A stretch of 64,000 nt of DNA from Wolbachia endosymbiont of Ctenocephalides felis wCfeJ (GCF_012277315.1 NZ_CP051157.1:62001-126000), one strand, 5' to 3'. Positions 37,198 through 47,703 are shown, counted from the first letter of the stretch. Notes: generated by a model not told the origin, from the sequence alone. Made by a program: numbers and translations.

Positions 37198-38574
37198 ATT
37201 CACCATTTCTTCTGGTTTAACTATTTCTTCAAACTCTTTCTCAGTAAGCAGCTCAAGCTTCACTGCCGCTTCCTTTAAGGTGATATTTTCTTTATAAGCA
37301 AGTTTGGCTATTTTTGCTGCATTGTCATATCCTATATGCGTATTTAATATAGTGACCAACATTAATGACTGATTCAGCAGATCTTTTATTCTCTTTTCAT
37401 TTGCCTTAATGCCAATCACACATTTTTCTGTGAAATTTAAACTTGCATCAGCTAAAAGTCTTACAGACTGTAAAACATTGTAAATTATTACTGGCTTAAA
37501 CACGTTTAATTCAAAATGGCCGTTTGAACCACTGATAGTTACAGTAACATGATTTCCCATAACTTGAGCACATACCATGGTTACTGCTTCACATTGAGTT
37601 GGATTCACCTTGCCTGGCATAATTGAAGAGCCAGGTTCATTTTCTGGTAATACTATTTCACCAATCCCGCACCTTGGACCAGACCCAAGCAACCTTATAT
37701 CATTCGCAATTTTCATTAAACTAACTGCTACTGTATTGAGAGCTCCGCTCAGCTCAACTAAAGCATCATTTGCTGCCAACGCTTCAAACTTATTGCCTGC
37801 TGAAGTAAATGGAAGATTAGTAATTTCTACAACTTGCTTTACGAAATCCTCAGCAAAGCCTTTTTTAGTATTGAGTCCCGTACCAACTGCAGTGCCACCT
37901 TGTGCAAGCTCATACACATTACTTAAGGTTGACTTTATTCTCTCTGTTCCCTTTTTAATTTGAACTGCATAGCCGGAAAACTCCTGCCCCAATGTTAGAG
38001 GCGTTGCATCTTGCAAATGGGTACGTCCTACTTTTATTACATTTTTAAATTCTAGGGTTTTATCATTTAGTACCTTGTATAGTGCTTCAAGATTTGGAAT
38101 GAGAGAGCAATTTACCTGTTTTGCTGTTGCTATATGCATTGCTGTTGGAAAAGTGTCATTTGATGACTGACCATAATTTACATGGTCGTTTGGATGTACT
38201 GGAGATTTACTGCCCAAGTTGCCGCCCAAGATTTCTATTGCGCGATTGCTGATTACTTCATTCATATTCATATTAGTCTGAGTTCCAGATCCGGTTTGCC
38301 ATACAACAAGTGGGAACTCGTTGTTGAATTTACCATCTATGACCTCTTGTGCGGCTGTGCAGATCGCATTTCCTACTTTGTCATCTATAGCACCATGCTT
38401 CATGTTTACACGTGCTGCTGCAAGTTTTACTATTGCTAACGCTTTAATTAGAGGTTCTGGCATTTTTTCTGTGCCAATTTTAAAATTTTCCAAGGAACGT
38501 TGTGTTTGTGCTCCCCAGTAGTGTTCACTTAGTACTTTTACTTCACCTAAGCTGTCTGATTCTATTCTAATCAT
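37192..38574 (-). CDS. fumC: Fumarate hydratase class II
   Basis: TCA-cycle fumarase. 460 residues: [14 protein letters not shown] at the start, [34 protein letters not shown] split by family residues, [17 protein letters not shown], and the class II signature [12 protein letters not shown] with its mobile-loop serine. Full length. A Shine-Dalgarno sequence GGAGG precedes the ATG at 38574. Confidence 0.97.
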   Translation of the reverse strand: MIRIESDSLGEVKVLSEHYWGAQTQRSLENFKIGTEKMPEPLIKALAIVKLAAARVNMKHGAIDDKVGNAICTAAQEVIDGKFNNEFPLVVWQTGSGTQTNMNMNEVISNRAIEILGGNLGSKSPVHPNDHVNYGQSSNDTFPTAMHIATAKQVNCSLIPNLEALYKVLNDKTLEFKNVIKVGRTHLQDATPLTLGQEFSGYAVQIKKGTERIKSTLSNVYELAQGGTAVGTGLNTKKGFAEDFVKQVVEITNLPFTSAGNKFEALAANDALVELSGALNTVAVSLMKIANDIRLLGSGPRCGIGEIVLPENEPGSSIMPGKVNPTQCEAVTMVCAQVMGNHVTVTISGSNGHFELNVFKPVIIYNVLQSVRLLADASLNFTEKCVIGIKANEKRIKDLLNQSLMLVTILNTHIGYDNAAKIAKLAYKENITLKEAAVKLELLTEKEFEEIVKPEEMVNL

Positions 38575-38638
38575 ATTTTTTCCTCCATATTAGATTTTGT
38601 TACTTGATGAACTGGTCACACAAGTGTTAACTCAACAG

Positions 38639-38797
38639 CTATGTAGAAACTTTTACACATCCAATAACAAGACCAATACCAGTACATAACACTGGAATTA
38701 GTTTCACTACATAACTCTGCCACATGATGCTTCTTCTCTTTTGGTTAATTAAGCTAACTCCTTTGAATGCTACATGTAGTTTACAGGCATTAAACAT
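38639..38797 (-). CDS. Possible 52-residue small lipoprotein-like ORF
   Basis: In the 520-nt gap upstream of fumC the reverse strand has a frame from an ATG at 38797, or from an internal ATG at 38725 (28 residues). The C-terminal part is hydrophobic, VLCTGIGLVIGCVKVST, with an IGC that could be a lipobox. No Shine-Dalgarno sequence is at good spacing for either start. Rated as a possibility. The rest of the gap (38798-39097) holds one degenerate type a remnant near 38893-38920 and nothing else recognised. Confidence 0.25.
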   Translation of the reverse strand: MFNACKLHVAFKGVSLINQKRRSIMWQSYVVKLIPVLCTGIGLVIGCVKVST

Positions 38798-39097
38798 AAC
38801 GACTCTTATACATAAGTAAGCTTATTTGACTCCAATGTCAAGTGTCCAGACATTTGTAATGTGGAAACAATGTTATTCCTACGCCCTTTTTTGTCATTCC
38901 AATACCTAGACACTGGAAACATACAGTTGAGAACTAATAAATCCACAGATGGCTAAAATAGGCTTTCCAGTTTTGAGGGAAGCCTTGCTTGAGTTAGCTA
39001 TAGAAAAATTCCACGAATTAGCGTCTTAATTGGGCAATTAATGTGTTATTAACATAACTAATTTATAAAAGTAAATATTTTGAGAAAAAAATATATT

Positions 39098-40444
39098 ATG
39101 AAAGGACTAGAAAATGCTGGTGAACAAGATATAAGCTATGAACCAGTACGTGACTTAAGAGATGCAGACAAAAAAAGGGTTCTAAAACTAGCAAAAAGAA
39201 TAGAAAAAGGAGAAGGTATTGCTGAAAAGTTCAGGTGTAGAATGTTTACAATGAACTATAATAAAAGCATCCTAAGAACAAAGATAACCTACAGAGGTGA
39301 GAAGTTTACACTACTACATTATGCTATATGTCATGGAAACACGCAAGCCATAAAAGATCTGTTAAAAGAAGCTAAAAAGCGAGAACTTTTAGAAGAAGTT
39401 CTTAATGAAAAAATGATTATGAAAAATCAATACGGAAGGGATGTAATTTACTCAATAGAAAAAGATGAAATATTAAAAATTTTAAAAAAAGGAGATATTA
39501 ATCTAGTAGGCGTATTGTGCGAGATAGCAGGCATGGAATACCAGGAAGGGGAGGTGTCCACAAACCTGTATCAAGCTGCATTTTTTACTCAATCTAGAAA
39601 TATTCAAACAAGTGTGTCAAACTTAGAGCATAAAGATACTGCAATTGTAGTTGATGCGAAAGAGCAGGAAAAGGTTGAAAATATAGTTACGGGTGCAAAA
39701 ACTGATACCAAATTATACGAAAATATTAACATAAATAATGCAGATCTTGAAATGCCTCAACCTATATGTGAAAACAGCAAAAAAGCTCAAAATACTTCAA
39801 CAGAGCAAGGGCCGAGCGTCCCTGAAAGTCTCTCTTCAGCTATGAAGAAGAAAGAGGTTAGTTTTAATCAAGCAAACAAGCTTAACATCATTGCTTTACA
39901 TTGTGCTGCTAAAAATGGCTACTTAGATACAGTTAAATACCTCGTAGATGAAAAAGGAGTTGATTTTAATCAAGCAGATCAGGATGGCTATACCCCTTTG
40001 CATTTAGCTGCTAAGAATGACCAGTTAGATGTAGTAAAATACTTTATAGATGAAAAGGGGGTTGATTTTAATCAAGCAGATCAGAATGGTTATACTTCTT
40101 TAAATTTAGCTGCTAAAGATGGTCACCTAGATACAATTAAATATCTAAAGTCTAAGGGAGTGGATGTTGAAAACAAAAATAGCACTAATAAACAAGCAAT
40201 GAGGAAAGCAGTGACTACTGGTGTAATTTGTTGTGGTGTAGTTGCATTGACAGTGGCTATTGGATGCTGTGTTGCAAATGTTGGATTGTCAATGTTAACT
40301 ATTGCTGGCATATCTTTGGCTACTGCATTGGCAGTTGGACTTATCGTTAGTGGTATTACATATGCGGTGTCAAAACCTAGTTCAACAGTTACTGACTTGG
40401 GTACTCAACAATTTGATAATACTACTGTTCTGAGTATCGATTAG
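39098..40444 (+). CDS. Ankyrin-repeat protein with C-terminal membrane hairpin
   Basis: 448 residues from the ATG at 39098; a TTG at 39080 is in frame. A single ankyrin-like motif (TLLHYAICHGNTQAIKDLL) near 70 and three adjacent C-terminal repeats (about 260-350) such as ALHCAAKNGYLDTVKYLVD, PLHLAAKNDQLDVVKYFID and SLNLAAKDGHLDTIKYL. They share the unusual linker EKGVDFNQADQ. Two hydrophobic helices near 377-430 end the protein. Ankyrin proteins are a classical Wolbachia candidate effector class; the membrane tail would anchor it to a bacterial or host membrane. Confidence 0.88.
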   Translation: MKGLENAGEQDISYEPVRDLRDADKKRVLKLAKRIEKGEGIAEKFRCRMFTMNYNKSILRTKITYRGEKFTLLHYAICHGNTQAIKDLLKEAKKRELLEEVLNEKMIMKNQYGRDVIYSIEKDEILKILKKGDINLVGVLCEIAGMEYQEGEVSTNLYQAAFFTQSRNIQTSVSNLEHKDTAIVVDAKEQEKVENIVTGAKTDTKLYENININNADLEMPQPICENSKKAQNTSTEQGPSVPESLSSAMKKKEVSFNQANKLNIIALHCAAKNGYLDTVKYLVDEKGVDFNQADQDGYTPLHLAAKNDQLDVVKYFIDEKGVDFNQADQNGYTSLNLAAKDGHLDTIKYLKSKGVDVENKNSTNKQAMRKAVTTGVICCGVVALTVAIGCCVANVGLSMLTIAGISLATALAVGLIVSGITYAVSKPSSTVTDLGTQQFDNTTVLSID

Positions 40445-40533
40445 CGAAATGTGAAAAATGCAAAAGGCAAGACTTATTTTGATAGCCTCTCCTTCTAAAC
40501 TACGAAAAAGTTGGTGTTGCAGTAGATACGGAT

Positions 40534-41055
40534 TTAACAGTCAGACTGTTTCTTGACAAGACTTTTAAAATCAGTCCGTGGTCTAAATTTATCAACCCAT
40601 TTATTACTTTCTGTTTCCTCTTCTGCTTTTACTCCTGTTTCTGCTCCTGCTCCTTTAAGATATTCTACTATTTCATGGCGCTCATGTTGAGAAGCTAAAT
40701 CAAGTGGGCTATTATCACTATCATCAAGAGCATTGACATCGGCTCCTTTTTCTACAAGATATTTTGCTGTGGGAAAGCAGCCATACAGAGCAGCCGTATG
40801 TAATGGTGTGGAGCCATTGTTACTAGTAGAGTTGATATCAATTCCCTTCTCTATAAAATAGTCGATTTCTTCAATTGGACCTACTACTGCAGCATAATGT
40901 AACAAGGTATGACCCTTCTCATTTCTGACATTTACATCATAGCCATCTCTTTTTATGGCAAGCTTGACTATACTCCAGCGACGATTAGCAGCAGCCTCAA
41001 ATATAAACTTTTTCACTCTTTCACTCATCTTGCAATTCATTAAATATTTATGCAA
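40534..41055 (-). CDS. Small ankyrin-repeat protein
   Basis: 173 residues. About four ankyrin repeats fill residues 15-140: RRWSIVKLAIKRDGYDVNVR, TLLHYAAVVGPIEEIDYFIE, PLHTAALYGCFPTAKYLVE and PLDLASQHERHEIVEYLKG. A charged tail follows. No signal peptide or membrane helix. ATGs at 41040 and 41028 are alternative starts. Convergent with the preceding ankyrin gene. Host target unknown. Confidence 0.85.
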   Translation of the reverse strand: MHKYLMNCKMSERVKKFIFEAAANRRWSIVKLAIKRDGYDVNVRNEKGHTLLHYAAVVGPIEEIDYFIEKGIDINSTSNNGSTPLHTAALYGCFPTAKYLVEKGADVNALDDSDNSPLDLASQHERHEIVEYLKGAGAETGVKAEEETESNKWVDKFRPRTDFKSLVKKQSDC

Positions 41056-41400
41056 AGATAATATGAGAAGAAAGAAAGATAGTCAAGCTATAGGTTGGTT
41101 GGGAAACGCATAGGTACCAAGGTAAATTCTTCAGGAAATATATTAATTTGGTGTCATCTGTTCTTTCTTTGAACTTGGAATTATGCATATTACAAAGATA
41201 AAACTGTTGACTTTAAAACAAAATATGTTAACGTAAAATAAAAGTTATATTTATATTTTAAGTTTATTGGTTCCGATGTACCATAAGTACTTCAGTCTTA
41301 TTGTTATTTCTCTTATTATTGTCGGCTAACGCCGATACATATCTTCATACCTATTTTTCATTGTTAAAATTTTTAAATAATTAAATAAAGTGAGGTTTTT
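41056..41400. other. Intergenic region with no gene seen
   Basis: 345 nt between divergent genes. A hydrophobic 17-codon frame (ATG at 41276) ends at TAA and looks like a signal-peptide remnant. A small stem TCGGC/GCCGA lies near 41323-41336. No convincing promoter found. Confidence 0.4.
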
Positions 41401-42678
41401 ATGCTTACTTCTAAACACAAGTATTTGCCATTTTTTATGTGGTTTCTGCCATTGTCCTTTTTTGCATATCAATTTATCTTACGTCTTTGGCCTGGACTAA
41501 TGATGCATCAAATCATGGAGCAGTTTGCTATAGATACTGGCCATTTTGGAATACTTGCGGCATTTTATTATTATGGCTATTCCGGAATGCAAATACCTGT
41601 TGCAATTTTACTAGATAGATTTGGTGCACGATACATTGTTTTTGTGTCTGCTACGTTTTGTGGTATTGCCACTCTAATGTTTACGTACACAAATAGTTTT
41701 TACTTAGCGGCGTTGAGTAGATTTTTAATAGGGGCATGCTCTGCAGCTGGGTTTCTGGGTGTTTCTAAAGTAGTTTCAGAATGGTTTTCTAGAGATCGGT
41801 ATGCAAAAATGATAGGTTTATCATTTACACTGGGGCTGATGGGTGCAATTTATGGAGGCAAACCTATAGGTTTGTTGGTAGAAAATCATGAGTGGCAAAG
41901 TGTTGCTTTGACGCTTGGAGTATTATCAATAACAATTGGTTTTATAGCGTACCTTGCTTTACGTTCACCACAAAATACAAGGGATGTGAATTCAAATGAG
42001 CAATTTAAAATAGGTAGTTTAAAATCTGTTCTTACTTCTCGGTTGATTTGGTATTTAGCTCTTTCTAACTTTTTGATGGTAGGCTCATTAGAAGGATTTG
42101 CTGATGTTTGGGGGATTAGTTATTTAACAACTGCTTATAACTTAAGCAAAGGCAATGCAGCGGGTATTATATCATTTATATTTTGTGGTATGCTCTTTGG
42201 TGGACCATTGTTAGCTTGGCTCAGCAAAAGACAGGGTAGCTATACTGTTATTGTAATGTGTGGATTTGGTATGGCACTAGCTTTTACATTATTATTGATG
42301 AGCAAAACATATAATGCACTTGCTCTGTCCTGTCTCTTTTTCCTTGTGGGAATTATGTGTTGTTACCAAGCCATAGTGTTTGTTGCGGGCAGCGAATTAG
42401 TAGCAGTAAAAGATTTAGGAATTACTATAGCATTTTTAAACAGTATAAATATGTTAGGTGGTTCATTTTTTCATACTTTAATAGGAAAAGTTCTAGACTT
42501 ATCTTGGTCTGGAACCTTCAGTAAAGAAGGAGTGATGTTGTACGATCTTTATGCTTATCAATATGCTCTTAGTGCTATCCCAATATGTGCTTGTTTAGGT
42601 GCTGTCATAGTGTTGGTTACAAGTGTTAGAGCGAAAAAAACTAACCAGCAAATAGTTGACCTTATTCAGAAAAAATAG
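41401..42678 (+). CDS. Major facilitator superfamily transporter
   Basis: 425 residues with about 12 hydrophobic segments. The MFS motif between helices 2 and 3 reads LLDRFGARYI, and helix 4-5 has GVSKVVSEWFSRDRYAKMIGL, similar to the oxalate/formate and nitrate-type antiporter branch (ACDE-like motif WF-x-x-x-RYA). Start MLTSKHKYLPFFMWF has GTGAGG upstream. Substrate unknown; such MFS proteins are numerous in Rickettsiales and import host metabolites. Confidence 0.9.
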   Translation: MLTSKHKYLPFFMWFLPLSFFAYQFILRLWPGLMMHQIMEQFAIDTGHFGILAAFYYYGYSGMQIPVAILLDRFGARYIVFVSATFCGIATLMFTYTNSFYLAALSRFLIGACSAAGFLGVSKVVSEWFSRDRYAKMIGLSFTLGLMGAIYGGKPIGLLVENHEWQSVALTLGVLSITIGFIAYLALRSPQNTRDVNSNEQFKIGSLKSVLTSRLIWYLALSNFLMVGSLEGFADVWGISYLTTAYNLSKGNAAGIISFIFCGMLFGGPLLAWLSKRQGSYTVIVMCGFGMALAFTLLLMSKTYNALALSCLFFLVGIMCCYQAIVFVAGSELVAVKDLGITIAFLNSINMLGGSFFHTLIGKVLDLSWSGTFSKEGVMLYDLYAYQYALSAIPICACLGAVIVLVTSVRAKKTNQQIVDLIQKK

Positions 42679-42807
42679 GGAGAACATTTTTATTGTAAGA
42701 ATGATGTATAATTGTACAGGGGTGCCATAGTTAATAATAGAATGTCTACGTTGTTTGTTATAAAAGATTTTTCTATACTTGGTTATAATAAATATAGCAT
42801 TCTATTG

Positions 42808-43053
42808 AAAACGCTAATTCTGGATTAAAGATAAAAAAGAGCAAGAGTATCAATGATTTATAAATTTAAACATAGTAAAGAATCTACCTAAATTTAAGCA
42901 GCGGGTATCCTAAATGCTGTATCAATTTAGTAAAGTTCAATAATTTGGCTGTATAGACATGCAGTAAGCTATCGCTCTTAAGTTTGATTAAGCATAGTCA
43001 AAAAGTTAAGACTTTCAACATTTTACCAAAAACTAATCCAGAATCGGTGTTTT
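42808..43053. mobile_element. MITE-like element with 20-bp inverted ends
   Basis: AAAACGCTAATTCTGGATTA at 42808-42827 matches the reverse complement of 43034-43053 at 17 of 20 positions, enclosing 206 nt with no gene. No target duplication is evident. The gap 42679-43291 otherwise holds no gene; a degenerate palindrome remnant lies near 43230-43262. Confidence 0.45.
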
Positions 43054-43291
43054 AAACCTTCCCCACTGCCATTGTAACTACTGAATCAGTGAAATAATTT
43101 TTAGGGACAGTCCCAGAAAAAGCAGAAGAGGGGCAAGTTTTCGACTTACAACTACTACGGCTATTGGTGGTTAACGTCAAGTTTTACCAGTAATACATCA
43201 TTACTTTCTCTACTATGTGTTCCTTTTCTTGTCATCCAAGTAGTTAAAACTGGAATGGCATCATGCACTTAAGGTAAAACAGGTTTTCTGT

Positions 43292-45100
43292 CTATATATT
43301 ATCAAGCATGTTGTGGTTAACTTCAACCTTATATTTTGATTCCAGATAGCTAACTAATTGCTCTTTTAGCGATATCATCACGTGTTTTCCAGTATCGAAT
43401 GTATCTAATTTACCATTTGATGAATACATTTCTTTTAGAACACCTATTATAATGTCATTGTCGTGTTGAATGGGGTCTGTCACTGAATCAGTCGTTTTCA
43501 TATTAAAAACCTCTTCTATAAAAAAGGAAGGATAGTTTTGCCGTTCAGTGTCATTGCGATGTATCTGCTGACCTTTAATGAGTTCTACGCCTTGAGTTTT
43601 ATTGAAATCTGCTTTTTCTTTTAGCTGAGCTGCAATTTCTTGTCCAATCTTAAACATTTGTTCTCTTATAAACCCATTACGCCAAAGTTCTATCACTGAT
43701 GTTTTGCTTTCTTCAAAACTTTGCAATTTGGGCGGAACGATATCAGTAATCTTTACACTGACAACAGCATCTCCAACCCCTTTAAGATAACTCTTTTGGT
43801 CTTTTTCTCGTGAAAAGAGAAAGGAAATCAAATCATCAGTGCTACCTATAATATTACCGCTTCGATCTTTTCCACTAGCATCTACTGGACCAATGGTTTG
43901 TATAGGTAAATTATACTTACTAGATATTTCCTCAATTGTTGCACCGTTGTATATATCATAGTTTACTTGATTTATGAAATTGTTGACTTTTTCGAAAGAC
44001 TTTTGTGTGGTTAAAGTTGACTTTATATCTTTTTTTAAGTTAGCTAAGTTTTCATCAGAGATTTGATGCGCACTTTCCACTTTTATTATATGCCAACCAA
44101 AATTGCTCGCTAAAATTTCACTGACTTCACCTGCTTTGATAGCAAAAACCTTTTCTCTCATATCCTCCGGTAGAAAATCTTTGGTTATATTGTTTATTCT
44201 AATTTCCTCAAGCTTTGTTTTACCAAACTTTGCTGCTATTTGCTCGAAGCTTATTTTGTCTTCCTCGAGTGTTTTTTTTGCCGCTTCGGCCTCCTCTTTA
44301 GTGGGAAATACTAGATTGAATATATCTCTTTGATTTTTAAGTTCCTGCTGTTCTATTATATTATCAATCTCCTCATCTGAAATTTGGATCTGGTCTTCAA
44401 AGTACTTTTGATCCAAAGAAATATATTGCGCAGTTCGATATTCAGGATAATAAAAATGAGACTTATTTTTTTCATACAAGTTAAGTAAAGTTTTATCATC
44501 TGGTTCAGGAATGTCTGTAACTGCATCCTTAGTTATTTTAATAACATTGACTACTCTAGTTTGGTAGCGATTTTTGTATATCTGCTCATCGATTTTCTCA
44601 CCAAAGGTCACTGGATAATTATCTTTAAATAATGAGGTTGTGAACATTACTGCAGGCAGAATTTTCTCTAGTTTTGCTAAATAGTCTTCCTCTGTCATAT
44701 GTAGACTATTTAGTGTTTCATAAAATTTCTCTTTGTCGAATTCTCCTTGATCGTTTTGAAAGTACTTAGTGTTTTTAATATGGTCTTTTATAGATTCCTC
44801 TCCAATCACCAACCCCAGATCACTCATTAGGTTAAACAATAGTTTTTGCTCTATAAGCGCATTAAGTAAATCATATTTCAATCTTTTTGTTTGTTCTTCA
44901 CTAATGTCAGGTTCAGAAATTTGCTTCCCATAATTTTGATACAACGACTTATACTCATTTAATGTTATAACTTCTTTTCCAACTCTAGCTACCTCCTCTT
45001 TTTCATTGCTGTCTGATAGAAGGCTACCAACTCCCATGAAAATTAATAAGCAAGCTAAAATAACAACAGTTACTTTAGTGAAAAAATTTTTAACATTCAT
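43292..45100 (-). CDS. ppiD: Membrane-anchored periplasmic chaperone/peptidyl-prolyl isomerase PpiD
   Basis: 602 residues. A single N-terminal membrane helix (about 9-28, TVVILACLLIFMGVGSLL), then a SurA-N/PpiD-type chaperone region (VITLNEYKSLYQNYGKQ and LLNALIEQKLLFNLMSDLGL). A central parvulin domain spans about 265-360 (TKEEAEAAKKTLEE, FAIKAGEVSEILASNFGWHIIKVE). A divergent second parvulin-like region and tail follow. It helps outer-membrane and exported proteins fold. Confidence 0.9.
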   Translation of the reverse strand: MNVKNFFTKVTVVILACLLIFMGVGSLLSDSNEKEEVARVGKEVITLNEYKSLYQNYGKQISEPDISEEQTKRLKYDLLNALIEQKLLFNLMSDLGLVIGEESIKDHIKNTKYFQNDQGEFDKEKFYETLNSLHMTEEDYLAKLEKILPAVMFTTSLFKDNYPVTFGEKIDEQIYKNRYQTRVVNVIKITKDAVTDIPEPDDKTLLNLYEKNKSHFYYPEYRTAQYISLDQKYFEDQIQISDEEIDNIIEQQELKNQRDIFNLVFPTKEEAEAAKKTLEEDKISFEQIAAKFGKTKLEEIRINNITKDFLPEDMREKVFAIKAGEVSEILASNFGWHIIKVESAHQISDENLANLKKDIKSTLTTQKSFEKVNNFINQVNYDIYNGATIEEISSKYNLPIQTIGPVDASGKDRSGNIIGSTDDLISFLFSREKDQKSYLKGVGDAVVSVKITDIVPPKLQSFEESKTSVIELWRNGFIREQMFKIGQEIAAQLKEKADFNKTQGVELIKGQQIHRNDTERQNYPSFFIEEVFNMKTTDSVTDPIQHDNDIIIGVLKEMYSSNGKLDTFDTGKHVMISLKEQLVSYLESKYKVEVNHNMLDNI

Positions 45101-45251
45101 AAGCGTAAAAGTTGATTAGTGGTTAATTATAGCAAAAATTTAACACTTGTAAATTTATTGATTAATTAGCTATTGTGTATTGCATTATAATATATCTAGT
45201 TTAAAATTTTACTCCCCTTAAATAGAAATACACGCCTAAATCAAACCATTG

Positions 45252-45308
45252 CACCTAAAGAGAGGTAATGTTCTTTTAGGTGACTAAGACAGGCCTGATT
45301 GCTTAGTC
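45252..45308 (+). promoter_or_regulatory. Two consecutive hairpins upstream of trcR
   Basis: CACCTAAA (45252-45259) pairs with TTTAGGTG (45275-45282), and immediately after it GACTAAG (45282-45288) pairs with CTTAGTC (45302-45308). Neither is followed by a T-run. They lie in the 341-nt gap between divergent ppiD and trcR, which holds no other recognised gene; direct repeats ATAGCTTATA occur at 45371-45391. Could be a leader structure or small RNA. Confidence 0.4.
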
Positions 45309-45441
45309 AAATTGAAAGATTAAAAATGAGGAAGTTATTAGGTGATAAAATTAATGCTTTTTTAATTTTAATAGCTTATAATAGCTTATATTTTAGCTCT
45401 ATGTGACAATAAAGAATATTTTAATGGGAGATGTTTTCCTA

Positions 45442-46032
45442 ATGTCATCGGAACTTTCTAAAGGCAATAATGATAGAAACAAACAGCTTCTCATGCAAAT
45501 TGCTGCTTGGCTGGTAGATAATACTGCTTTAACTTTTAACCAAATAGCACAATCTTGTGAATTAACTCTTGAAGAAGTGCAAGATATAGCTGATGAAGAA
45601 ATAGATGTTGAAAGATTTAATCCTATTATTTCTGGGATAACAACTGAGAAAGAAATAGATAATTGTAAAAAAAATCTGAATCGTATTCCGAATTTGATTG
45701 CAAAAAACTTAAAAAGAAGAAGCAAAACGATTGGTAACGTTCTTGGTCTTGCCTCTGTAGCGAGGCGTAGAGATAAACCTGATGCGATTTATTATTTAAT
45801 AAAAAAATTTCCTATTTTGGATAATAATGTCATAGCTAAGTTGATTAGTACAACAAATCACACGGTAGAACAGGTGAGAAATGGATCTCATTATAATATG
45901 CAAAATATAAAACCTCAAGACCCTGTACTGCTTGGCTTATGTAGCCAAGAAGATTTAGAAGTGGAGGTGGAAAAAGCTAAAATAAAAGAAGAGAAACAAG
46001 AAAGGTTAAAAAATATAAAAGAAAATTATTAA
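45442..46032 (+). CDS. trcR: TrcR/DUF1013 cell-cycle regulator
   Basis: 196 residues from the ATG at 45442, with GGGAG 11 nt upstream; ATG 45424 or GTG 45403 are alternatives. Family patterns: AAWLVDNTALTFNQIAQSCEL (a helix-turn-helix, split as AAWLVDNTALTF and NQIAQSC), RRRDKPDAIYYLIKKFP, and a second helix-turn-helix KLISTTNHTVEQVRNGSHYN, then KPQDPVLLGLCSQEDL. DUF1013 proteins are alphaproteobacterial transcription regulators linked to CtrA-type cell-cycle control in Caulobacter. Full length, with a charged C-terminal tail. Confidence 0.92.
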   Translation: MSSELSKGNNDRNKQLLMQIAAWLVDNTALTFNQIAQSCELTLEEVQDIADEEIDVERFNPIISGITTEKEIDNCKKNLNRIPNLIAKNLKRRSKTIGNVLGLASVARRRDKPDAIYYLIKKFPILDNNVIAKLISTTNHTVEQVRNGSHYNMQNIKPQDPVLLGLCSQEDLEVEVEKAKIKEEKQERLKNIKENY

Positions 46033-46083
46033 GGCTCCTCAAATTGCTTATTTATTTCCATACCTTATTAATATTAAATTAAC

Positions 46084-46111
46084 TTGACTTGCCCGTGTTT
46101 ATTGATATAAT
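46084..46111 (+). promoter_or_regulatory. Promoter for rho
   Basis: TTGACT (46084-46089), 16 nt, TATAAT (46106-46111). The transcript would have a leader of about 120 nt before the rho ATG. A long leader could allow the Rho-dependent autoregulation known in other bacteria; no structure was identified to show it. Confidence 0.65.
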
Positions 46112-46236
46112 GTTAGGTAAAGTATGTAGCTTAATAGCAGTTGAGTTTAATACTTCCTTAAGATTAGCTAATCCTAATTTATTTCTTGTATTCACATTTT
46201 AGGTTAGTAAGCATCAATTAAAATTTTTGGAGGATT

Positions 46237-47652
46237 ATGGCAACAATCAATGAAGATGTTTTAGCAAAAGAAAAGGTCACGGCTGAACCAGAATCAGCAG
46301 AGAAAAGTGAGCAGATTCCCGACAATAACATGGTAAAACAAACAACGAATGAAGGTGTGAAAGAGAACAGAAAAACACTAGATCTGAGTGAGCTGAGAAA
46401 AAAAACAGCAGAAGAATTATTGGATCTAGCTGAAGAAAGGAAAATTTCAACTAATGGTAAGGGTAATGGCAGAATGCTGAAACAGGAGATGATATTCAGC
46501 TTGATGAAAAAAATGAGTGAAGAAGGGGGCATTACTACAGGAAGCGGAATAGTAGAAATATTACCTGATGGTTTCGGATTTTTACGCTCAGCAAGCGCAA
46601 ATTATGCTCCGAGTACCGATGATGTTTATATCTCTAATGGACAGATAAAAAAGTTCAACTTGCGTACAGGGGATATGGTATGCGGAGAGATAAGGCCACC
46701 TGGTGATAAAGAAAGATATTTTACTTTGACTAAGGTCCAAAGCATAAACTCTACTGAAGTAAGTGAGCTAAGAAAGTACGTCCATTTTGACAATTTGCTT
46801 CCTCTTTATCCTGAAGAGAGTTTGATTCTTGAAAACAACACCATTGGGGATAATAAGAAAGATATAAATATGCGTGCTGTAGATATAGTTGCACCCCTTG
46901 GAAAAGGACAAAGGGCGTTAATAGTTGCTCCACCGCGTACAGGAAAAACAATATTACTTCAGCAGATGGCTCATTCTATAGCTACAAATCATCCTGAAAT
47001 AGAATTAATAGTATTACTTATAGATGAAAGACCTGAAGAAGTGACAGATATGATACGCTCTGTAAAGGGTGAGGTAGTAAGCTCTACATTTGATGAACCT
47101 GCCTATCGTCACGTACAGCTTGCTGAAATAGTAATAGAAAAGGCTAAAAGGATGGTTGAGCATAAAAAGGATGTTGTAATTTTGCTCGACTCTATCACCC
47201 GTCTTGCGCGTGCCTATAATGCAGTTATTCCTTCGTCCGGTAAAGTTTTAACTGGTGGTGTAGACTCAAATGCGCTGCAGAGACCAAAACGCTTTTTTGG
47301 GGCGGCTCGCAATATTGAAAATGGCGGTTCTTTAACAATTATTGCCACTGCTCTTATAGAAACTGGTTCAAAAATGGACGAAGTTATTTTTGAAGAGTTT
47401 AAAGGTACTGGTAATGCTGAAATTATACTCGATAGAAAACTTGCCGATAAGCGGATATTCCCAGCTATTGATATCACAAAATCAGGAACTAGAAAAGAAG
47501 AGCTATTAATTGATAAGGCTATATTGAATAAGATATGGGTGTTGCGCAGGATATTAAATCCTATGGGGTCTGTTGAAGCAATGGAGTTTTTACGCGATAA
47601 ATTACTCTTAACAAAGAGTAATGCTGACTTTTTTAACTCTATGAATAATTAA
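46237..47652 (+). CDS. rho: Transcription termination factor Rho
   Basis: Hexameric RNA-dependent ATPase. 471 residues. A charged N-terminal extension (about 1-50) precedes the Rho-N helix bundle ([16 protein letters not shown]), the OB-fold RNA-binding domain ([19 protein letters not shown]-like). Walker [13 protein letters not shown] and Walker [16 protein letters not shown] follow. The Q-loop [20 protein letters not shown] is next, and the R-loop region [20 protein letters not shown] (split by position) comes after. Start supported by GGAGG seven bases upstream. Confidence 0.97.
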   Translation: MATINEDVLAKEKVTAEPESAEKSEQIPDNNMVKQTTNEGVKENRKTLDLSELRKKTAEELLDLAEERKISTNGKGNGRMLKQEMIFSLMKKMSEEGGITTGSGIVEILPDGFGFLRSASANYAPSTDDVYISNGQIKKFNLRTGDMVCGEIRPPGDKERYFTLTKVQSINSTEVSELRKYVHFDNLLPLYPEESLILENNTIGDNKKDINMRAVDIVAPLGKGQRALIVAPPRTGKTILLQQMAHSIATNHPEIELIVLLIDERPEEVTDMIRSVKGEVVSSTFDEPAYRHVQLAEIVIEKAKRMVEHKKDVVILLDSITRLARAYNAVIPSSGKVLTGGVDSNALQRPKRFFGAARNIENGGSLTIIATALIETGSKMDEVIFEEFKGTGNAEIILDRKLADKRIFPAIDITKSGTRKEELLIDKAILNKIWVLRRILNPMGSVEAMEFLRDKLLLTKSNADFFNSMNN

Positions 47653-47669
47653 AATAAATTGGCAGAAAT

Positions 47670-47703
47670 ATGCAACTTTCATCATATTGCTGCAAAGTTG
47701 CAT
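47670..47703 (+). terminator. Hairpin after rho (terminator-like)
   Basis: ATGCAACTTT (47670-47679) pairs perfectly with AAAGTTGCAT (47694-47703), 17 nt past the rho stop. No T-run follows, so an intrinsic terminator is uncertain; it may protect the mRNA 3' end. The rest of the gap to gpmI shows nothing recognised. Confidence 0.5.

Noticed and set aside
41276-41329. Short hydrophobic frame upstream of the MFS gene
   Set aside because: Only 17 codons, no ribosome-binding site, ends before any mature domain; noted only as a remnant.
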